Translations under genes and position numbers: made by a program
NCBI GenBank assembly: GCA_045539475.1
Contig: JAZQFJ010000002.1
Coordinates: 1-64,000, forward strand
Direction: 5' to 3'
DNA: 64,000 nt
Origin: SIG480 sp045539475
Lineage (GTDB): Bacteria > Bacillota > Clostridia > Oscillospirales > JAAYXM01
Notes under the pieces: generated by a model
Database searches by the model: none
Seen by the model: the letters and a program-made list of their open reading frames with translations, nothing else
Told to the model about the DNA's origin: nothing
Shown: positions 43,473 to 53,602 of the stretch, one piece after another
How positions within the stretch are numbered: the stretch's first letter is position 1
Layout: each line of letters starts with the position of its first letter

Positions 43473-44687
43473 ATGTTAAAATCCAAGGAATGCATTGCAA
43501 TGCTTCTTGCCGGCGGGCAGGGGAGCAGGCTTCACGTGCTCACAAAAAACGTGGCAAAGCCGGCAGTTCCGTTTGGCGGAAAGTATAGGATTATAGACTT
43601 TCCGCTGTCTAACTGTATCAACTCCGGGATTGATACGGTTGGAGTACTTACCCAGTATCAGCCGCTCGAACTCAACACATATATCGGAAACGGACAACCG
43701 TGGGATCTTGACCGCTCCAATGGCGGTGTCGCGATTTTGCCGCCGTATATGACAAGCACAAGCGGCGCGTGGTATAAGGGCACTGCAAATGCGATTTACC
43801 AGAACATAAACTTTATAAGAAGCTTTAATCCAAAGTATGTTCTCGTTCTTTCGGGAGACCATGTTTATAAAATGAACTATGACTGGATGCTCCGCGAACA
43901 CAAAAAAACTCAGGCAGACTGCACAATCGCAGTAATTGATGTTCCAATTGAGGAAGCCTCGCGTTTCGGAATAATGAATCTGCGCGATGATAACTCTGTG
44001 TATGAGTTTGAGGAAAAACCGGAAAATCCCAAAAGCACCAAAGCATCTATGGGTGTGTATATTTTCACATGGGAGGTCCTTGAAAAATATCTTATAGAGG
44101 ATGAGAACAATCCCGAAAGCCAGAACGATTTCGGAAAGAACATCATTCCGAAAATGCTTGGAGACGGCAGAAAGCTCTTTGCGTATGAATACAAAGGCTA
44201 TTGGAAGGATGTAGGAACGATAGACAGCCTTTGGGAATCTAATATGGACGCTATAACCCCGGGAAGCGGACTTGTTCTCCATGATAAAGGCTGGAGAATT
44301 TATGCAAGAAACCCTGTAAAGCCGGCTCAGTTTATTTCAACGGATGCAGTTGTGAAAAATTCTATGATTGCCGAAGGGTGCTACACCTGCGGAACGGTTG
44401 ACCACTCCATAATCTTTTATGATGTCAAGATAGGTAAAGGTGCTGTTGTGAATAACTCAATAATAATGCCCGGAAGCGTGATTGAGGACGGCGCCGTTGT
44501 TGAGTATTCGATTATTGCAGAAAATGTTACCGTAAGAGCGGGAGCAAAAATCGGAGCAGCTCCGGCGATGAGTGAGAGCAAAAAAATAACAGTTGTCGGA
44601 AATTCACTGACAGTTGGGGTAAATGCCCGGGTAGAACCCGGTACCATAGTGGAAGATGATGTTCCCGATGCGGAGGTGGCATTATGA
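43473..44687 (+). CDS. glgC: Glucose-1-phosphate adenylyltransferase, catalytic subunit
   Basis: This makes ADP-glucose from ATP and glucose-1-phosphate. The 404-residue protein has the catalytic loop LLAGGQGSRL (residues ~12-21), KPAVPFGGKYRIIDFPLSN, SGDHVYKMNY with the metal-binding Asp, and a C-terminal left-handed beta helix (hexapeptide repeats). It overlaps glgD by four bases (ATGA), which fits stoichiometric GlgC-GlgD assembly. Confidence 0.96.
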   Translation: MLKSKECIAMLLAGGQGSRLHVLTKNVAKPAVPFGGKYRIIDFPLSNCINSGIDTVGVLTQYQPLELNTYIGNGQPWDLDRSNGGVAILPPYMTSTSGAWYKGTANAIYQNINFIRSFNPKYVLVLSGDHVYKMNYDWMLREHKKTQADCTIAVIDVPIEEASRFGIMNLRDDNSVYEFEEKPENPKSTKASMGVYIFTWEVLEKYLIEDENNPESQNDFGKNIIPKMLGDGRKLFAYEYKGYWKDVGTIDSLWESNMDAITPGSGLVLHDKGWRIYARNPVKPAQFISTDAVVKNSMIAEGCYTCGTVDHSIIFYDVKIGKGAVVNNSIIMPGSVIEDGAVVEYSIIAENVTVRAGAKIGAAPAMSESKKITVVGNSLTVGVNARVEPGTIVEDDVPDAEVAL

Positions 44688-45805
44688 TAAGAGACACTTT
44701 AGGGATAATTTTTGCTCACGACAAGGTTGATGCGATGCGTGAGCTTACGGAAAACAGAACAGCGGCCTCCGTACCTTTCGGAGGAAGGTACCGTATGATA
44801 GACTTCACGCTGTCAAGTATGGTCAATTCGGGAATAAAAAATGTCGGAGTTGTCACAAAAAGTGATTACTATTCGCTTATGAGTCACCTTGGGACAGGTA
44901 AGGAATGGGATCTCAACCGCAAAAAAGGCGGATTGTCTATATTGCCGCCGTCTATCGGAAGTCGCGATATGTTTTCCGAAAGAACAGGAAAGATTTCCGT
45001 CCTTATGGGAATTATCGACTATATAAGAAATTGTGATTGCAAATATATTCTGCTTTCCGACGGGAACCTTATTGCAAATATAGATTACACCGAGCTTCTC
45101 GAGCAGCATATCGAAAAGAAAGCGTATATGACTGCGCTGTATAAGGCAGAGGTGTATGAGCCGTCTAAGTTTAAAAATAATGCATTTATCGATGTGGATA
45201 AGGATGGCAGAATTAAGGATATAACAATAAATCAGGATATACAGCTTCACAGCAATATGCTTCTCGGAACGTATATTATCGAGCGTGGTTTGTTGGAATT
45301 TTTAATCTGCCAATGTGTTGCGCATAATAAGTATGACTTTGAGCGCGACATTATTCAGGATATGGCACAATCCCTTGATATCTATGCTTGTGAATACAAG
45401 GGCTATGCCGAGAAAATAGATTCCGTTGAATCGTATTTCAAGGTGAATCTTGATTTGCTCAATGAAAAAACAAGAAACGAGCTCTTTGGCGGCGGCGAGA
45501 TTGCAACGCATATTTTTGATGAGGTTCCGTCGATGTTCGGAGAAGCTGCGGTTGTTAAGAACAGCATGCTTGCCGATGGCTGTATAATTGAGGGAAATGT
45601 AGAAAATTCAATAATCTCGCGAAACGTCCGCGTCGGAAAAGGAGCTTCTGTCAAAAATTGTGTAATTCTTCAGGGAGCAGAAATCGGTGAGGATGCAAAG
45701 CTTGAATATTGCATAACGGACGGACAGGTTGTTATTTCGAAAGGCGTTTCTCTCCGCGGTGCGGAGATGTATCCCACCGTTCTTCCCATGGGATGTAAAT
45801 TATAA
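44684..45805 (+). CDS. glgD: Glucose-1-phosphate adenylyltransferase, GlgD subunit
   Basis: This 373-residue paralogue of GlgC keeps the fold and beta helix. The catalytic GGQGSRL loop is replaced (GIIFAHDKVDAMRELTENR), and the SGDHVY aspartate motif reads LSDGNLIANIDY. It is therefore probably not catalytic itself. In Bacillota GlgD is known to pair with GlgC and raise its activity. The start codon overlaps the glgC stop. Loss of motif residues is normal for GlgD and does not indicate a pseudogene. Confidence 0.93.
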   Translation: MIRDTLGIIFAHDKVDAMRELTENRTAASVPFGGRYRMIDFTLSSMVNSGIKNVGVVTKSDYYSLMSHLGTGKEWDLNRKKGGLSILPPSIGSRDMFSERTGKISVLMGIIDYIRNCDCKYILLSDGNLIANIDYTELLEQHIEKKAYMTALYKAEVYEPSKFKNNAFIDVDKDGRIKDITINQDIQLHSNMLLGTYIIERGLLEFLICQCVAHNKYDFERDIIQDMAQSLDIYACEYKGYAEKIDSVESYFKVNLDLLNEKTRNELFGGGEIATHIFDEVPSMFGEAAVVKNSMLADGCIIEGNVENSIISRNVRVGKGASVKNCVILQGAEIGEDAKLEYCITDGQVVISKGVSLRGAEMYPTVLPMGCKL

Positions 45806-45820
45806 ACTTTTGGAGGATTT

Positions 45821-47266
45821 ATGGAAAAGAAAAAAATACTTTTTGCAGCGTCTGAGGCTGCACCGTTTATAAAATCCGGCGGATTGGGAGATGTTATCGG
45901 TTCTCTTCCGAAAGCTGTTGCCGGAAAGAATTGCGAGGTTGCCGTTGTGCTTCCTCTTCACGAGGGAGTTTCTGAAAAGATAAGGAAAAAACTTATTCCG
46001 ATAACTCATATCTTTATCCCGCTTGCATGGAGAAGCCAGTACTGCGGTATTTTCAAGTATGAGGAAAAGAGTGTAACGTGGTATTTTATAGATAATGAAT
46101 ATTACTTCAAGCGTGGCAATGCACTGTACGGCTGCTATGACGATGCAGAGCGCTTTGCGTTTTTCTCCACAGCTGTTCTTGAAATTCTGCCTTATATCGA
46201 CTACTTCCCGGATATTATTCATTCTCACGACTGGCAGACTGCGCTTGTGCCGATTTATTATAAGCTTAAATACTATATGCGCCCGGGGTATGAGAGTATC
46301 AAAACCGTGTTCACGATTCATAATATAGAATATCAGGGCATTTTTGATAAAGGTATTGTGGAAAATGTTCTTGGATTGCCGGTAGAGGAGTTTGATAACG
46401 GTTTTCTTGAATTTGACGGACGTGTAAATCTGATGAAGGCAGCCGTTACCTGTTCTGACAGCGTAACTACCGTAAGTCCGTCATACGCGGAAGAAATTAA
46501 AACTCCGGAGTATGCCCACGGTCTTCATGATATTTTGCGTTATGAAGAAGGCAAGCTTTGCGGAATAATCAACGGAATCGACCAGAAGCTTTATGATCCG
46601 GCAAAGGATAAGAAAATTTTCTTTAATTACTCGCAGAAGGATATGTCCGGAAAAGCACAGAATAAAGAAGAACTTCAGGCTCTTGTCAATTTGCCCAAAA
46701 ACAGCGATATCCCTGTTATAGGTATGGTAACGCGTCTTGTTTCTCATAAGGGGCTTGATTTGGTTTCGTGCATCATTGACGAGCTTCTCGAGGATGATGT
46801 TCAGCTGGTAATTGTAGGAACGGGAGATTGGAAGTATGAGCAGTTCCTGCGTGACAAACAGTGGCAGTATCCGTTTAAGTTGTCGGTAAACATTGCCTTT
46901 AACAGTGAGCTTGCGCAGAAAATATACGCAGGTTCCGATATGTTCCTCATGCCGTCAAAAAGCGAGCCGTGCGGTCTTGCACAGATGATTGCTCTCCGCT
47001 ACGGAACAATTCCGATCGTCAGAAAAACCGGCGGACTTGGGGACAGCATTTCGCAGTATGACGCTGAGCTCGGAGAAGGCAACGGCTTTGTTTTTTCTGA
47101 TTATAATGCGCACGAGATGCTCGGCGTAATACGTGCAGCTTGTGATTGCTACCGTGATAAGGAAAAATGGGCAAAGCTTATAGAAAATGGGATGAGCGTG
47201 GATTTTTCATGGAAAAAATCAGCTAAAGAATATAATAAACTCTATGATGCTCTTATGGGCGAATAA
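45821..47266 (+). CDS. glgA: Glycogen synthase (ADP-glucose)
   Basis: A GT5 glycosyltransferase of 481 residues that extends alpha-1,4-glucan from ADP-glucose. It begins with the KSGGLGDVIGSLPKA motif that binds the nucleotide sugar, includes HSHDWQTALVP, and has the C-terminal domain motif SEPCGLAQMIALRYGT with the catalytic acid. Start ATG after a GGAGG site. Fourth gene of the glg set. Confidence 0.96.
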   Translation: MEKKKILFAASEAAPFIKSGGLGDVIGSLPKAVAGKNCEVAVVLPLHEGVSEKIRKKLIPITHIFIPLAWRSQYCGIFKYEEKSVTWYFIDNEYYFKRGNALYGCYDDAERFAFFSTAVLEILPYIDYFPDIIHSHDWQTALVPIYYKLKYYMRPGYESIKTVFTIHNIEYQGIFDKGIVENVLGLPVEEFDNGFLEFDGRVNLMKAAVTCSDSVTTVSPSYAEEIKTPEYAHGLHDILRYEEGKLCGIINGIDQKLYDPAKDKKIFFNYSQKDMSGKAQNKEELQALVNLPKNSDIPVIGMVTRLVSHKGLDLVSCIIDELLEDDVQLVIVGTGDWKYEQFLRDKQWQYPFKLSVNIAFNSELAQKIYAGSDMFLMPSKSEPCGLAQMIALRYGTIPIVRKTGGLGDSISQYDAELGEGNGFVFSDYNAHEMLGVIRAACDCYRDKEKWAKLIENGMSVDFSWKKSAKEYNKLYDALMGE

Positions 47267-47290
47267 TCTTATAACGAAGAGGTACATTTA

Positions 47291-49714
47291 ATGGGGATAC
47301 ACTTGAATGAAAAAAAATTAAAAGAGCTTATTGCCGGTAAGCTTTCAAGACATTTCGGAAAAGAGATAAACGAGGCAAGTTATGAGGAGTTATATTCAGC
47401 CTGCTCGTTTATCGTCCGTGATATTCTGATGGAGAACTGGGCACGTGCGCAGGATGAAATAGAAAAGAAAGAGCTTCGTCAGGTCTACTATCTGTCGATG
47501 GAGTTTCTTATCGGTAAGTCTTTGCATAACAATATTAATAATCTCGGACTTTCTGAGGTGTTTGCAAATACATTTGAAGGTCTCGGATTGTCTCTTGATG
47601 AGGTGTTCGGGGTAGAACGCGATGCAGGTCTCGGTAACGGCGGTCTCGGTCGTCTTGCAGCGTGCTATATGGATTCTCTCACGGCTATGGACTATCCGGG
47701 AATGGGCTTTTCCATATTGTACGAATACGGTATATTCAAGCAGAAAATTATCGACGGAATGCAGGTTGAGCTTCCGGATAATTGGCTTGAAACCGGAAGC
47801 GTATGGACCGTGCCGAGAATAGAGGAAACTCAGGAGGTAAGGTTTGGCGGCAAGGTAGACAGCTATATGGAGGATGGAAAGCTTAAATTCTCGCATCACG
47901 ACTATTATACCGTACTTGCTGTGCCAAACGATATGCTGATATCCGGATATCCGGGAAAAAACGTTAATGTCTTGCGCTTGTGGAGTGCAAAGTCCACCAA
48001 AAGCATTGATATGCACCTTTTTTCAAAGGGTGAGTATGCAAAATCTATGGAGCAGAAGGCAATGAGCGAGGTCATTTCAAAGATTCTGTATCCCGAAGAT
48101 AACCACGAGGAAGGAAAGTCGCTCAGGCTTAAGCAACAGTATTTCTTCGTTTCTGCAACAATTTCAAGCATTGTGAAAAAGCATAAGGCAAAATACGGCA
48201 CGCTTCGCAATTTTGCCGATAAGGCTATTATTCACATCAATGACACGCATCCTACGCTTGCTATCCCTGAGCTTATGCGTATTCTTATTGACGATGAAGG
48301 CTATAGCTGGGATGAAAGCTGGGATATTGTATCAAAATGTATGGCGTATACAAATCATACCATAATGGCAGAAGCGCTGGAGCGTTGGACAATTTCCATG
48401 TTCAAGCATCTGCTTCCACGAATTTATATGATTGTGGAGGAAATCAACAGACGTTTCTGCGATGATTTGTGGAATGTTTTTCCTGAAGACAGAGAAAAGA
48501 TAGGAAAGCTTGCGATTATTGCAAACGGCGAAATCCGTATGGCAAATCTCTGTATAGCAACATGTTTCTCTGTGAACGGCGTTTCTGCGCTCCACAGCAA
48601 CATTTTAAAGGAGTCTGTTTTCTCGGATTACAATTACATGTTCCCCGGAAAGTTTACAAACGTAACCAACGGCATAGCCCACAGAAGATGGCTTTGTCAG
48701 GCAAATCCGGAGCTTTCTGCACTTCTTTCAGAGCTTATCGGAAATGATTTCCGTTACGATGCATCAGCGCTTAAAAAGCTTGAAAAGTATGCTGATGACA
48801 AGTCTGTTCTTAAAAGACTTTTGGAGATTAAGCATAGCAATAAGATCAGGTTTGTCAATGCAATGAACTTTGATACGGCGATAAATCCTGATTCCATTTT
48901 TGATGTCCAGTCGAAGAGACTGCATGAATATAAGCGTCAGCTTCTCAATGTTCTGCATATTCTTTATGAATATCATATGTTGCTTGATAATCCCGGAATG
49001 GATTTCAAACCGAAAACATATTTCTTCGGGGCAAAGTCGGCAGCCGGATACGCTATGGCAAAAAATATAATCAGGCTTATTAATTCTGTCGCATCCGAAA
49101 TAAATTCCGATAAGAGAGTTGCGGATAAGCTTAAGGTGGTATTCGTAGAGGATTATAATGTTTCCATAGCAGAGCTTATGATACCTGCGGCAGAAATATC
49201 CGAGCAGATATCAATTGCCGGAAAAGAGGCGTCCGGAACGGGAAATATGAAGTTTATGCTCAACGGTGCGCTCACAATAGGTACGCTTGACGGCGCAAAC
49301 GTCGAGATATGTGAGGCTGTAGGTGAAGAGAATATTTATATATTCGGTATGAAGGCGCATGAGGTTGCAGCGCTTGCTTCCTCCGGAGCTTATTCTCCGA
49401 TAGATTATTATCACAACGACCCGAAGCTCCGCAGAGTTCTTGATCATATCCGTGACGGCATAGGTGTCGGTGTGCTCAGAAATTCATATCCCGATATTGT
49501 GAATTCGCTTCTCTTCCATGACCAGTATATGCTTCTTGCGGATTTTGCGTCTTATTGCGAAGCGCATGACAAAATTTACCGCGAATACGGAGATCGGGAG
49601 CTGTTTGGCAGAAAATCCATTATCAATATCGCAAATGCAGGACGCTTTGCCGCAGACCGCAGCATAACGGAATATGCAGATAACATCTGGAATTTAAAGA
49701 AGATAAGCGAATAA
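47291..49714 (+). CDS. glgP: Glycogen phosphorylase
   Basis: The 807-residue GT35 enzyme releases glucose-1-phosphate from glycogen. Landmarks are YYLSMEFLIGKSLHNN, GLGNGGLGRLAACY, HINDTHPTLAIPELM and the PLP-lysine segment EASGTGNMKFMLNGALTIGT near the C-terminus. Having synthesis and breakdown enzymes in one transcript suggests turnover is set mainly by enzyme regulation rather than transcription. Confidence 0.96.
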   Translation: MGIHLNEKKLKELIAGKLSRHFGKEINEASYEELYSACSFIVRDILMENWARAQDEIEKKELRQVYYLSMEFLIGKSLHNNINNLGLSEVFANTFEGLGLSLDEVFGVERDAGLGNGGLGRLAACYMDSLTAMDYPGMGFSILYEYGIFKQKIIDGMQVELPDNWLETGSVWTVPRIEETQEVRFGGKVDSYMEDGKLKFSHHDYYTVLAVPNDMLISGYPGKNVNVLRLWSAKSTKSIDMHLFSKGEYAKSMEQKAMSEVISKILYPEDNHEEGKSLRLKQQYFFVSATISSIVKKHKAKYGTLRNFADKAIIHINDTHPTLAIPELMRILIDDEGYSWDESWDIVSKCMAYTNHTIMAEALERWTISMFKHLLPRIYMIVEEINRRFCDDLWNVFPEDREKIGKLAIIANGEIRMANLCIATCFSVNGVSALHSNILKESVFSDYNYMFPGKFTNVTNGIAHRRWLCQANPELSALLSELIGNDFRYDASALKKLEKYADDKSVLKRLLEIKHSNKIRFVNAMNFDTAINPDSIFDVQSKRLHEYKRQLLNVLHILYEYHMLLDNPGMDFKPKTYFFGAKSAAGYAMAKNIIRLINSVASEINSDKRVADKLKVVFVEDYNVSIAELMIPAAEISEQISIAGKEASGTGNMKFMLNGALTIGTLDGANVEICEAVGEENIYIFGMKAHEVAALASSGAYSPIDYYHNDPKLRRVLDHIRDGIGVGVLRNSYPDIVNSLLFHDQYMLLADFASYCEAHDKIYREYGDRELFGRKSIINIANAGRFAADRSITEYADNIWNLKKISE

Positions 49715-49726
49715 GCCGGAGAAAAT

Positions 49727-51583
49727 ATGGAAAAACTTTTTATTTTTGATTCTCAGTCAAAAAAATGCAAAAAGCCTTTTGGGGCGATAAAGTGCGGAGA
49801 GTGCGTGATGCTCTCCGCATCTGCGCTTTGCACGGAAGTGGCGTCTGTAAAGCTGGTTATCTTTTCAGAATATGATAAAAAAAGAGAAGAATATGAGATG
49901 TCATGGCAAGGCAGAGAGGGTATTTACGATGCATATGGTATCAGTTTGGACGGATTTAAAGAATCCGGGATACTTTGGTATTGGTTTGTGCTAAACACCG
50001 TCGACGGCAAGAATCTTTATTTCGGTAAAAACGGCATCGTCGATAACGAAAATAACATATCAAGCTTTCAGCTTACTGTTGCATCGTGTGAATATACTAC
50101 GCCTTCATGGTTTTCGGAGGGCGTGACATATCATGTGTTTGTCGACCGCTTTTATCGCGCTTCAACCTCTCCGGAGCTTACGGAAGACGCGTTTTTTGCG
50201 GTACATAAGGATAAAGCAGAGCTTCCGTATTTCAAGCCGAACAGTAAAGGCGTTGTAGAGAACAGAGATATATACGGAGGAAATCTTGAAGGTGTTATTG
50301 AAAAACTGCCTTACCTTGATAGTCTTGGCGTAAAAACAATATATTTAAGTCCGATATTTGAGGCGTGGTCAAATCACAAATACAACACCGCGGATTATAA
50401 GAAGGTCGATTCTCATTTCGGAGATGAAAAAATCCTTTCCGGTTTATGCCGTGCGGCAAAGAAATACGGAATGCGCGTTATTCTTGATGGAGTTTTCAGC
50501 CATACCGGCTCGGATAGTATCTATTTCAATAAAGAGAGAAGGTACGGCGAAAATACCGGTGCGTGGAATGATAAAAACTCTCCGTTCCGAAGCTGGTTTG
50601 ATATTGATGAAAATGGAAATTATCCGTCGTGGTGGGGGATTGACACTCTGCCTCAGGTGGATGAGCTGAACCGCGATTATACCGACTATATTATAAACGG
50701 CAAGGATAGCGTTATCGCACATTGGATGCGTGCGGGCGTTTCGGGGTGGCGGCTTGACGTTGCTGATGAGCTTCCGGATGAGTTCATAGAACAGCTCAAG
50801 GCTCGTACGCGAAAAGAGGATATGGAAGCGCTTGTTATAGGCGAAGTCTGGGAAGATGCCTCCACAAAGAAAGCGTATGGTGTAAGTAAAAAATACTTTA
50901 CAGATGGCGTGCTTGATGGCGTGATGAATTATCCGCTCAAAAACTGTATCCTTGACTTTTTGTGCGGCAGAATATCGGCAAAACAGGCAAAAGATGCCCT
51001 TATGTCCATCGTTGAAAATTACCCGGATATCTCACAGCGATGCCTGATGAACATTATCGGAACTCACGATACCGTGCGTGCCACCAATGAGCTTTCGGTG
51101 GGGAATCTTGCGCATGAATCGAAGGACTTCCGTGCAACGCGCGTGCTTGATGAAAAAGAGCTTGCGCTCGGAAAAGCACGTTTGCGTCAGGCGGCGATCC
51201 TGCAGTATATGTTCCCGGGTTCTCCCTGTATATATTACGGCGATGAAATAGGAATGCAGGGGTTTGAAGATCCGTTCAACAGAAGATTTTACACATGGGA
51301 TAATATCGATGAAGACTTGCTTGAATTTTACAGGTCTTTGGGCAGAATAAAAACCGAAAACAAGTGTATGAGCACGGCACCCTTCCGTGTGGACTATGCA
51401 GAAGGAGATTTTCTTGTCGTATCGCGTGGAAATGTCCATGCGTTTGTAAACCGCGGAGAGAAATGTAAAATGTTTAAGGTTTCGGATGAGTTGGAAACGA
51501 TTGTTGTCCACGGTGAATGTTTGATGTCTTCGGGAAAGTTATTCCTGGGGAGTAAATCATCCTGCATTTTGTCGAAAAATTGA
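49727..51583 (+). CDS. GH13 alpha-amylase family enzyme (neopullulanase/maltodextrin type)
   Basis: This 618-residue cytoplasmic GH13 hydrolase has an N-terminal beta domain (about 1-125, CBM34-like). The barrel has GVTYHVFVDRFYR, the nucleophile Asp344 in GWRLDVADE, acid Glu373 in VIGEVWED and Asp448 in IIGTHDT. A short C-terminal beta domain follows. There is no signal peptide. Position after glgP suggests it trims or debranches maltodextrins left by phosphorylase, but cyclomaltodextrinase or pullulanase-type specificity cannot be settled by eye. Last gene of the long run. Confidence 0.88.
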   Translation: MEKLFIFDSQSKKCKKPFGAIKCGECVMLSASALCTEVASVKLVIFSEYDKKREEYEMSWQGREGIYDAYGISLDGFKESGILWYWFVLNTVDGKNLYFGKNGIVDNENNISSFQLTVASCEYTTPSWFSEGVTYHVFVDRFYRASTSPELTEDAFFAVHKDKAELPYFKPNSKGVVENRDIYGGNLEGVIEKLPYLDSLGVKTIYLSPIFEAWSNHKYNTADYKKVDSHFGDEKILSGLCRAAKKYGMRVILDGVFSHTGSDSIYFNKERRYGENTGAWNDKNSPFRSWFDIDENGNYPSWWGIDTLPQVDELNRDYTDYIINGKDSVIAHWMRAGVSGWRLDVADELPDEFIEQLKARTRKEDMEALVIGEVWEDASTKKAYGVSKKYFTDGVLDGVMNYPLKNCILDFLCGRISAKQAKDALMSIVENYPDISQRCLMNIIGTHDTVRATNELSVGNLAHESKDFRATRVLDEKELALGKARLRQAAILQYMFPGSPCIYYGDEIGMQGFEDPFNRRFYTWDNIDEDLLEFYRSLGRIKTENKCMSTAPFRVDYAEGDFLVVSRGNVHAFVNRGEKCKMFKVSDELETIVVHGECLMSSGKLFLGSKSSCILSKN

Positions 51584-51592
51584 AAATTACCA

Positions 51593-51621
51593 TTGACTTG
51601 TCCGCGTAAAAATGTTAAAAT
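51593..51621 (+). promoter_or_regulatory. Promoter of the T-box operon
   Basis: TTGACT (51593-51598), a 17-base spacer and TAAAAT (51616-51621) start ten bases after the GH13 stop codon and about 20 bases before stem I of the T-box leader. Confidence 0.75.
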
Positions 51622-51644
51622 AAATCATCATATATTTGTAATAA

Positions 51645-51885
51645 CGCGATGATGAAAATCAGTACGTGTACGTCGCTTTCTTCAGAGAGCTGCCGGTTGC
51701 TGAAAGGCAGTGTTGCCCGTGCACGGAATTTCCTTTCGGAGCGGCTTCGCTGAACGTTTTCCAGTAGGTGAAGACGGGTTTGCCCGATACAGCTTGACCA
51801 ATGAGGCTGTGCTTTTGCACGGTAAACTGAGGTGGTACCACGGTTTTTTAATCGTCCTCTGCTTTGCGGCAGAGGACGTTTCTGT
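51645..51885 (+). promoter_or_regulatory. T-box leader, phenylalanine (UUC) specifier
   Basis: Ordered T-box elements are visible. GATGATGA (K-turn region) comes first, then an AGTA box (51661-51664) and AGAGAGC (51684-51690). An apical GGTTGCTGAAA loop (51695-51705) follows. The descending strand of stem I pairs CGTGCAC with GTGTACG. The specifier loop reads GGAAT-TTC-C, putting the codon at 51730-51732, as GAAA-GGC-A does in glyQS. The T-box bulge is ACTGAGGTGGTACCACGG (51826-51843). A terminator hairpin (CGTCCTCTGC/GCAGAGGACG, 51853-51878) and T-rich run follow. Uncharged tRNA-Phe should switch the operon on. Confidence 0.88.
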
Positions 51886-51919
51886 TTTATTGCCGGAATA
51901 CAACTAAGGGAGAATTAAA

Positions 51920-53557
51920 ATGGTTATTACTGATTTCCTTGAAAAAAATGCGCGCCTTTACGGTGCAGAAACGGCTCTTGTTGAGCTTAACCCTTCGGAA
52001 GAGCGCGACAAGGTCACAACATGGTGGGATTTTAATCTCATTGAAAGCGCGGGGGAGGATGCTCCGTACCGTCGCGAAATCTCATGGAAGGATTTTGATC
52101 GTCGTGCAAACCGATTTGCAAATCTTCTTTTAAGCCGCGGAATCAAGCGCGGCGCAAAGGTGGGGATTCTTTTGATGAACTGCCTTGAATGGCTTCCGAT
52201 TTACTTCGGAATCCTTAAAGCAGGCTGCGTTGCAGTGCCGATGAACTTCCGCTATTCAAGCGACGAAATTAAATATTGTCTTGAGCTTGCGGATGTAGAG
52301 GTGCTTGCGTTCGGTCCGGAGTTTATAAGCCGTATGGATGCAATTTCTGATGACCTTCCGGGAGTACATACGCTGTTCTTTGTCGGAAACAACGGTCCGC
52401 AGTATACGGAGGACTGCCTTGCTCTTATGAATTACTGCTCATCAAGTGCGCCTCCGGTTGCCTTGTGTGAGGATGATTACGCGGCAATTTACTTTTCATC
52501 CGGCACAACAGGATTTCCTAAAGCAATTCTTCATGACCACCGCTCGCTTGTGTGTTCTTGTGTGACTGAGCAGAATCATCACAGTCAGACGCGAGATGAT
52601 GTTTTCCTCTGCATTCCGCCGCTTTATCATACCGGAGCAAAAATGCATTGGTTCGGATCTCTTCTTTCTGGAAGCCGTGCCGTGCTTCTCCGCGGCGTAA
52701 AGCCGGAGTGGATTCTCCGCGCAGTTACGGAGGAAAAGTGTACGATTGTGTGGTTGCTTGTTCCGTGGGCACAGGATCTTCTCGACGCAATAGAATCAGG
52801 AAGGGTGGACGCTTCAAAGTATCACCTTTCGCAGTGGCGCCTTATGCATATAGGTGCGCAACCTGTTCCGCCGAGCCTTATCAAGCGCTGGCTTGAGGTT
52901 TTCCCGCATCATCAGTATGACACAAACTACGGCCTTTCCGAGTCTATCGGTCCCGGCTGTGTCCACCTCGGTGTTGAAAACGTGCATAAGGTCGGGGCAA
53001 TCGGCAAGCCCGGATATAACTGGGAAGCAAAAATCGTTGACGAAAAGGGCAAGGAAGTTTCGCGCGGCGATGTCGGAGAGCTTATCGTCCGCGGAGACGG
53101 CGTAATGCTTTGCTATTACAAAAACGAAGAAGCAACAAACGAGGTATTAAAAGACGGTTGGCTTTATACCGGCGATATGGCGCGCGAGGATGAAGACGGC
53201 TTTATCTATCTTGTTGACAGAAAGAAAGACGTTGTTATTTCCGGCGGCGAAAACCTTTATCCGGTTCAGATTGAAGATTTTCTCCGTTCAAACGAAAAGA
53301 TAAAGGACGTTGCCGTTATCGGACTTCCGGATGCACGTCTCGGCGAGATTTGTGCTGCGATAATTGAAATTAAAGAGGGAATGACCTGTACGGAGGATGA
53401 GATAAACTCCTTCTGTGAGCAGCTTCCGAGATACAAACGCCCGCGCAAAATCTTCTTTGATAAGGTTCCGCGTAATCCTACCGGAAAAATTGAAAAGCCG
53501 GCCTTGCGTGAAAAATATTGCAAAGGTCGTCTTGTTGAAGCACAGATCACAGGTTAA
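51920..53557 (+). CDS. AMP-forming acyl/aryl-CoA synthetase (ANL superfamily)
   Basis: This 545-residue adenylate-forming enzyme has the AMP/ATP motif YFSSGTTGFPKAI, the A5 motif NYGLSES, DGWLYTGDMA and VDRKKDVVISGGENLYP. The C-terminal catalytic lysine lies in NPTGKIEKPALRE. It activates a carboxylic acid to an acyl-CoA through an adenylate. The exact acid is not evident. First gene behind the Phe T-box and next to iorAB and a PaaK-type ligase, so an aryl or arylacetic acid is plausible. Start ATG after AAGGGAGA. Confidence 0.88.
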   Translation: MVITDFLEKNARLYGAETALVELNPSEERDKVTTWWDFNLIESAGEDAPYRREISWKDFDRRANRFANLLLSRGIKRGAKVGILLMNCLEWLPIYFGILKAGCVAVPMNFRYSSDEIKYCLELADVEVLAFGPEFISRMDAISDDLPGVHTLFFVGNNGPQYTEDCLALMNYCSSSAPPVALCEDDYAAIYFSSGTTGFPKAILHDHRSLVCSCVTEQNHHSQTRDDVFLCIPPLYHTGAKMHWFGSLLSGSRAVLLRGVKPEWILRAVTEEKCTIVWLLVPWAQDLLDAIESGRVDASKYHLSQWRLMHIGAQPVPPSLIKRWLEVFPHHQYDTNYGLSESIGPGCVHLGVENVHKVGAIGKPGYNWEAKIVDEKGKEVSRGDVGELIVRGDGVMLCYYKNEEATNEVLKDGWLYTGDMAREDEDGFIYLVDRKKDVVISGGENLYPVQIEDFLRSNEKIKDVAVIGLPDARLGEICAAIIEIKEGMTCTEDEINSFCEQLPRYKRPRKIFFDKVPRNPTGKIEKPALREKYCKGRLVEAQITG

Positions 53558-53602
53558 TTTTGTAGATTTAAATACTTTATATATCAGGAGGTACCTTGCA
53601 TA

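Noticed and set aside
44684..45805. glgD as a decayed copy of glgC
   Set aside because: Loss of the catalytic loop is normal for GlgD subunits, and the frame, overlap with glgC and beta helix are intact.
51710..51907. Short open frames inside the T-box leader
   Set aside because: They run through stem I, the specifier loop and the terminator hairpin; the RNA elements explain the sequence.
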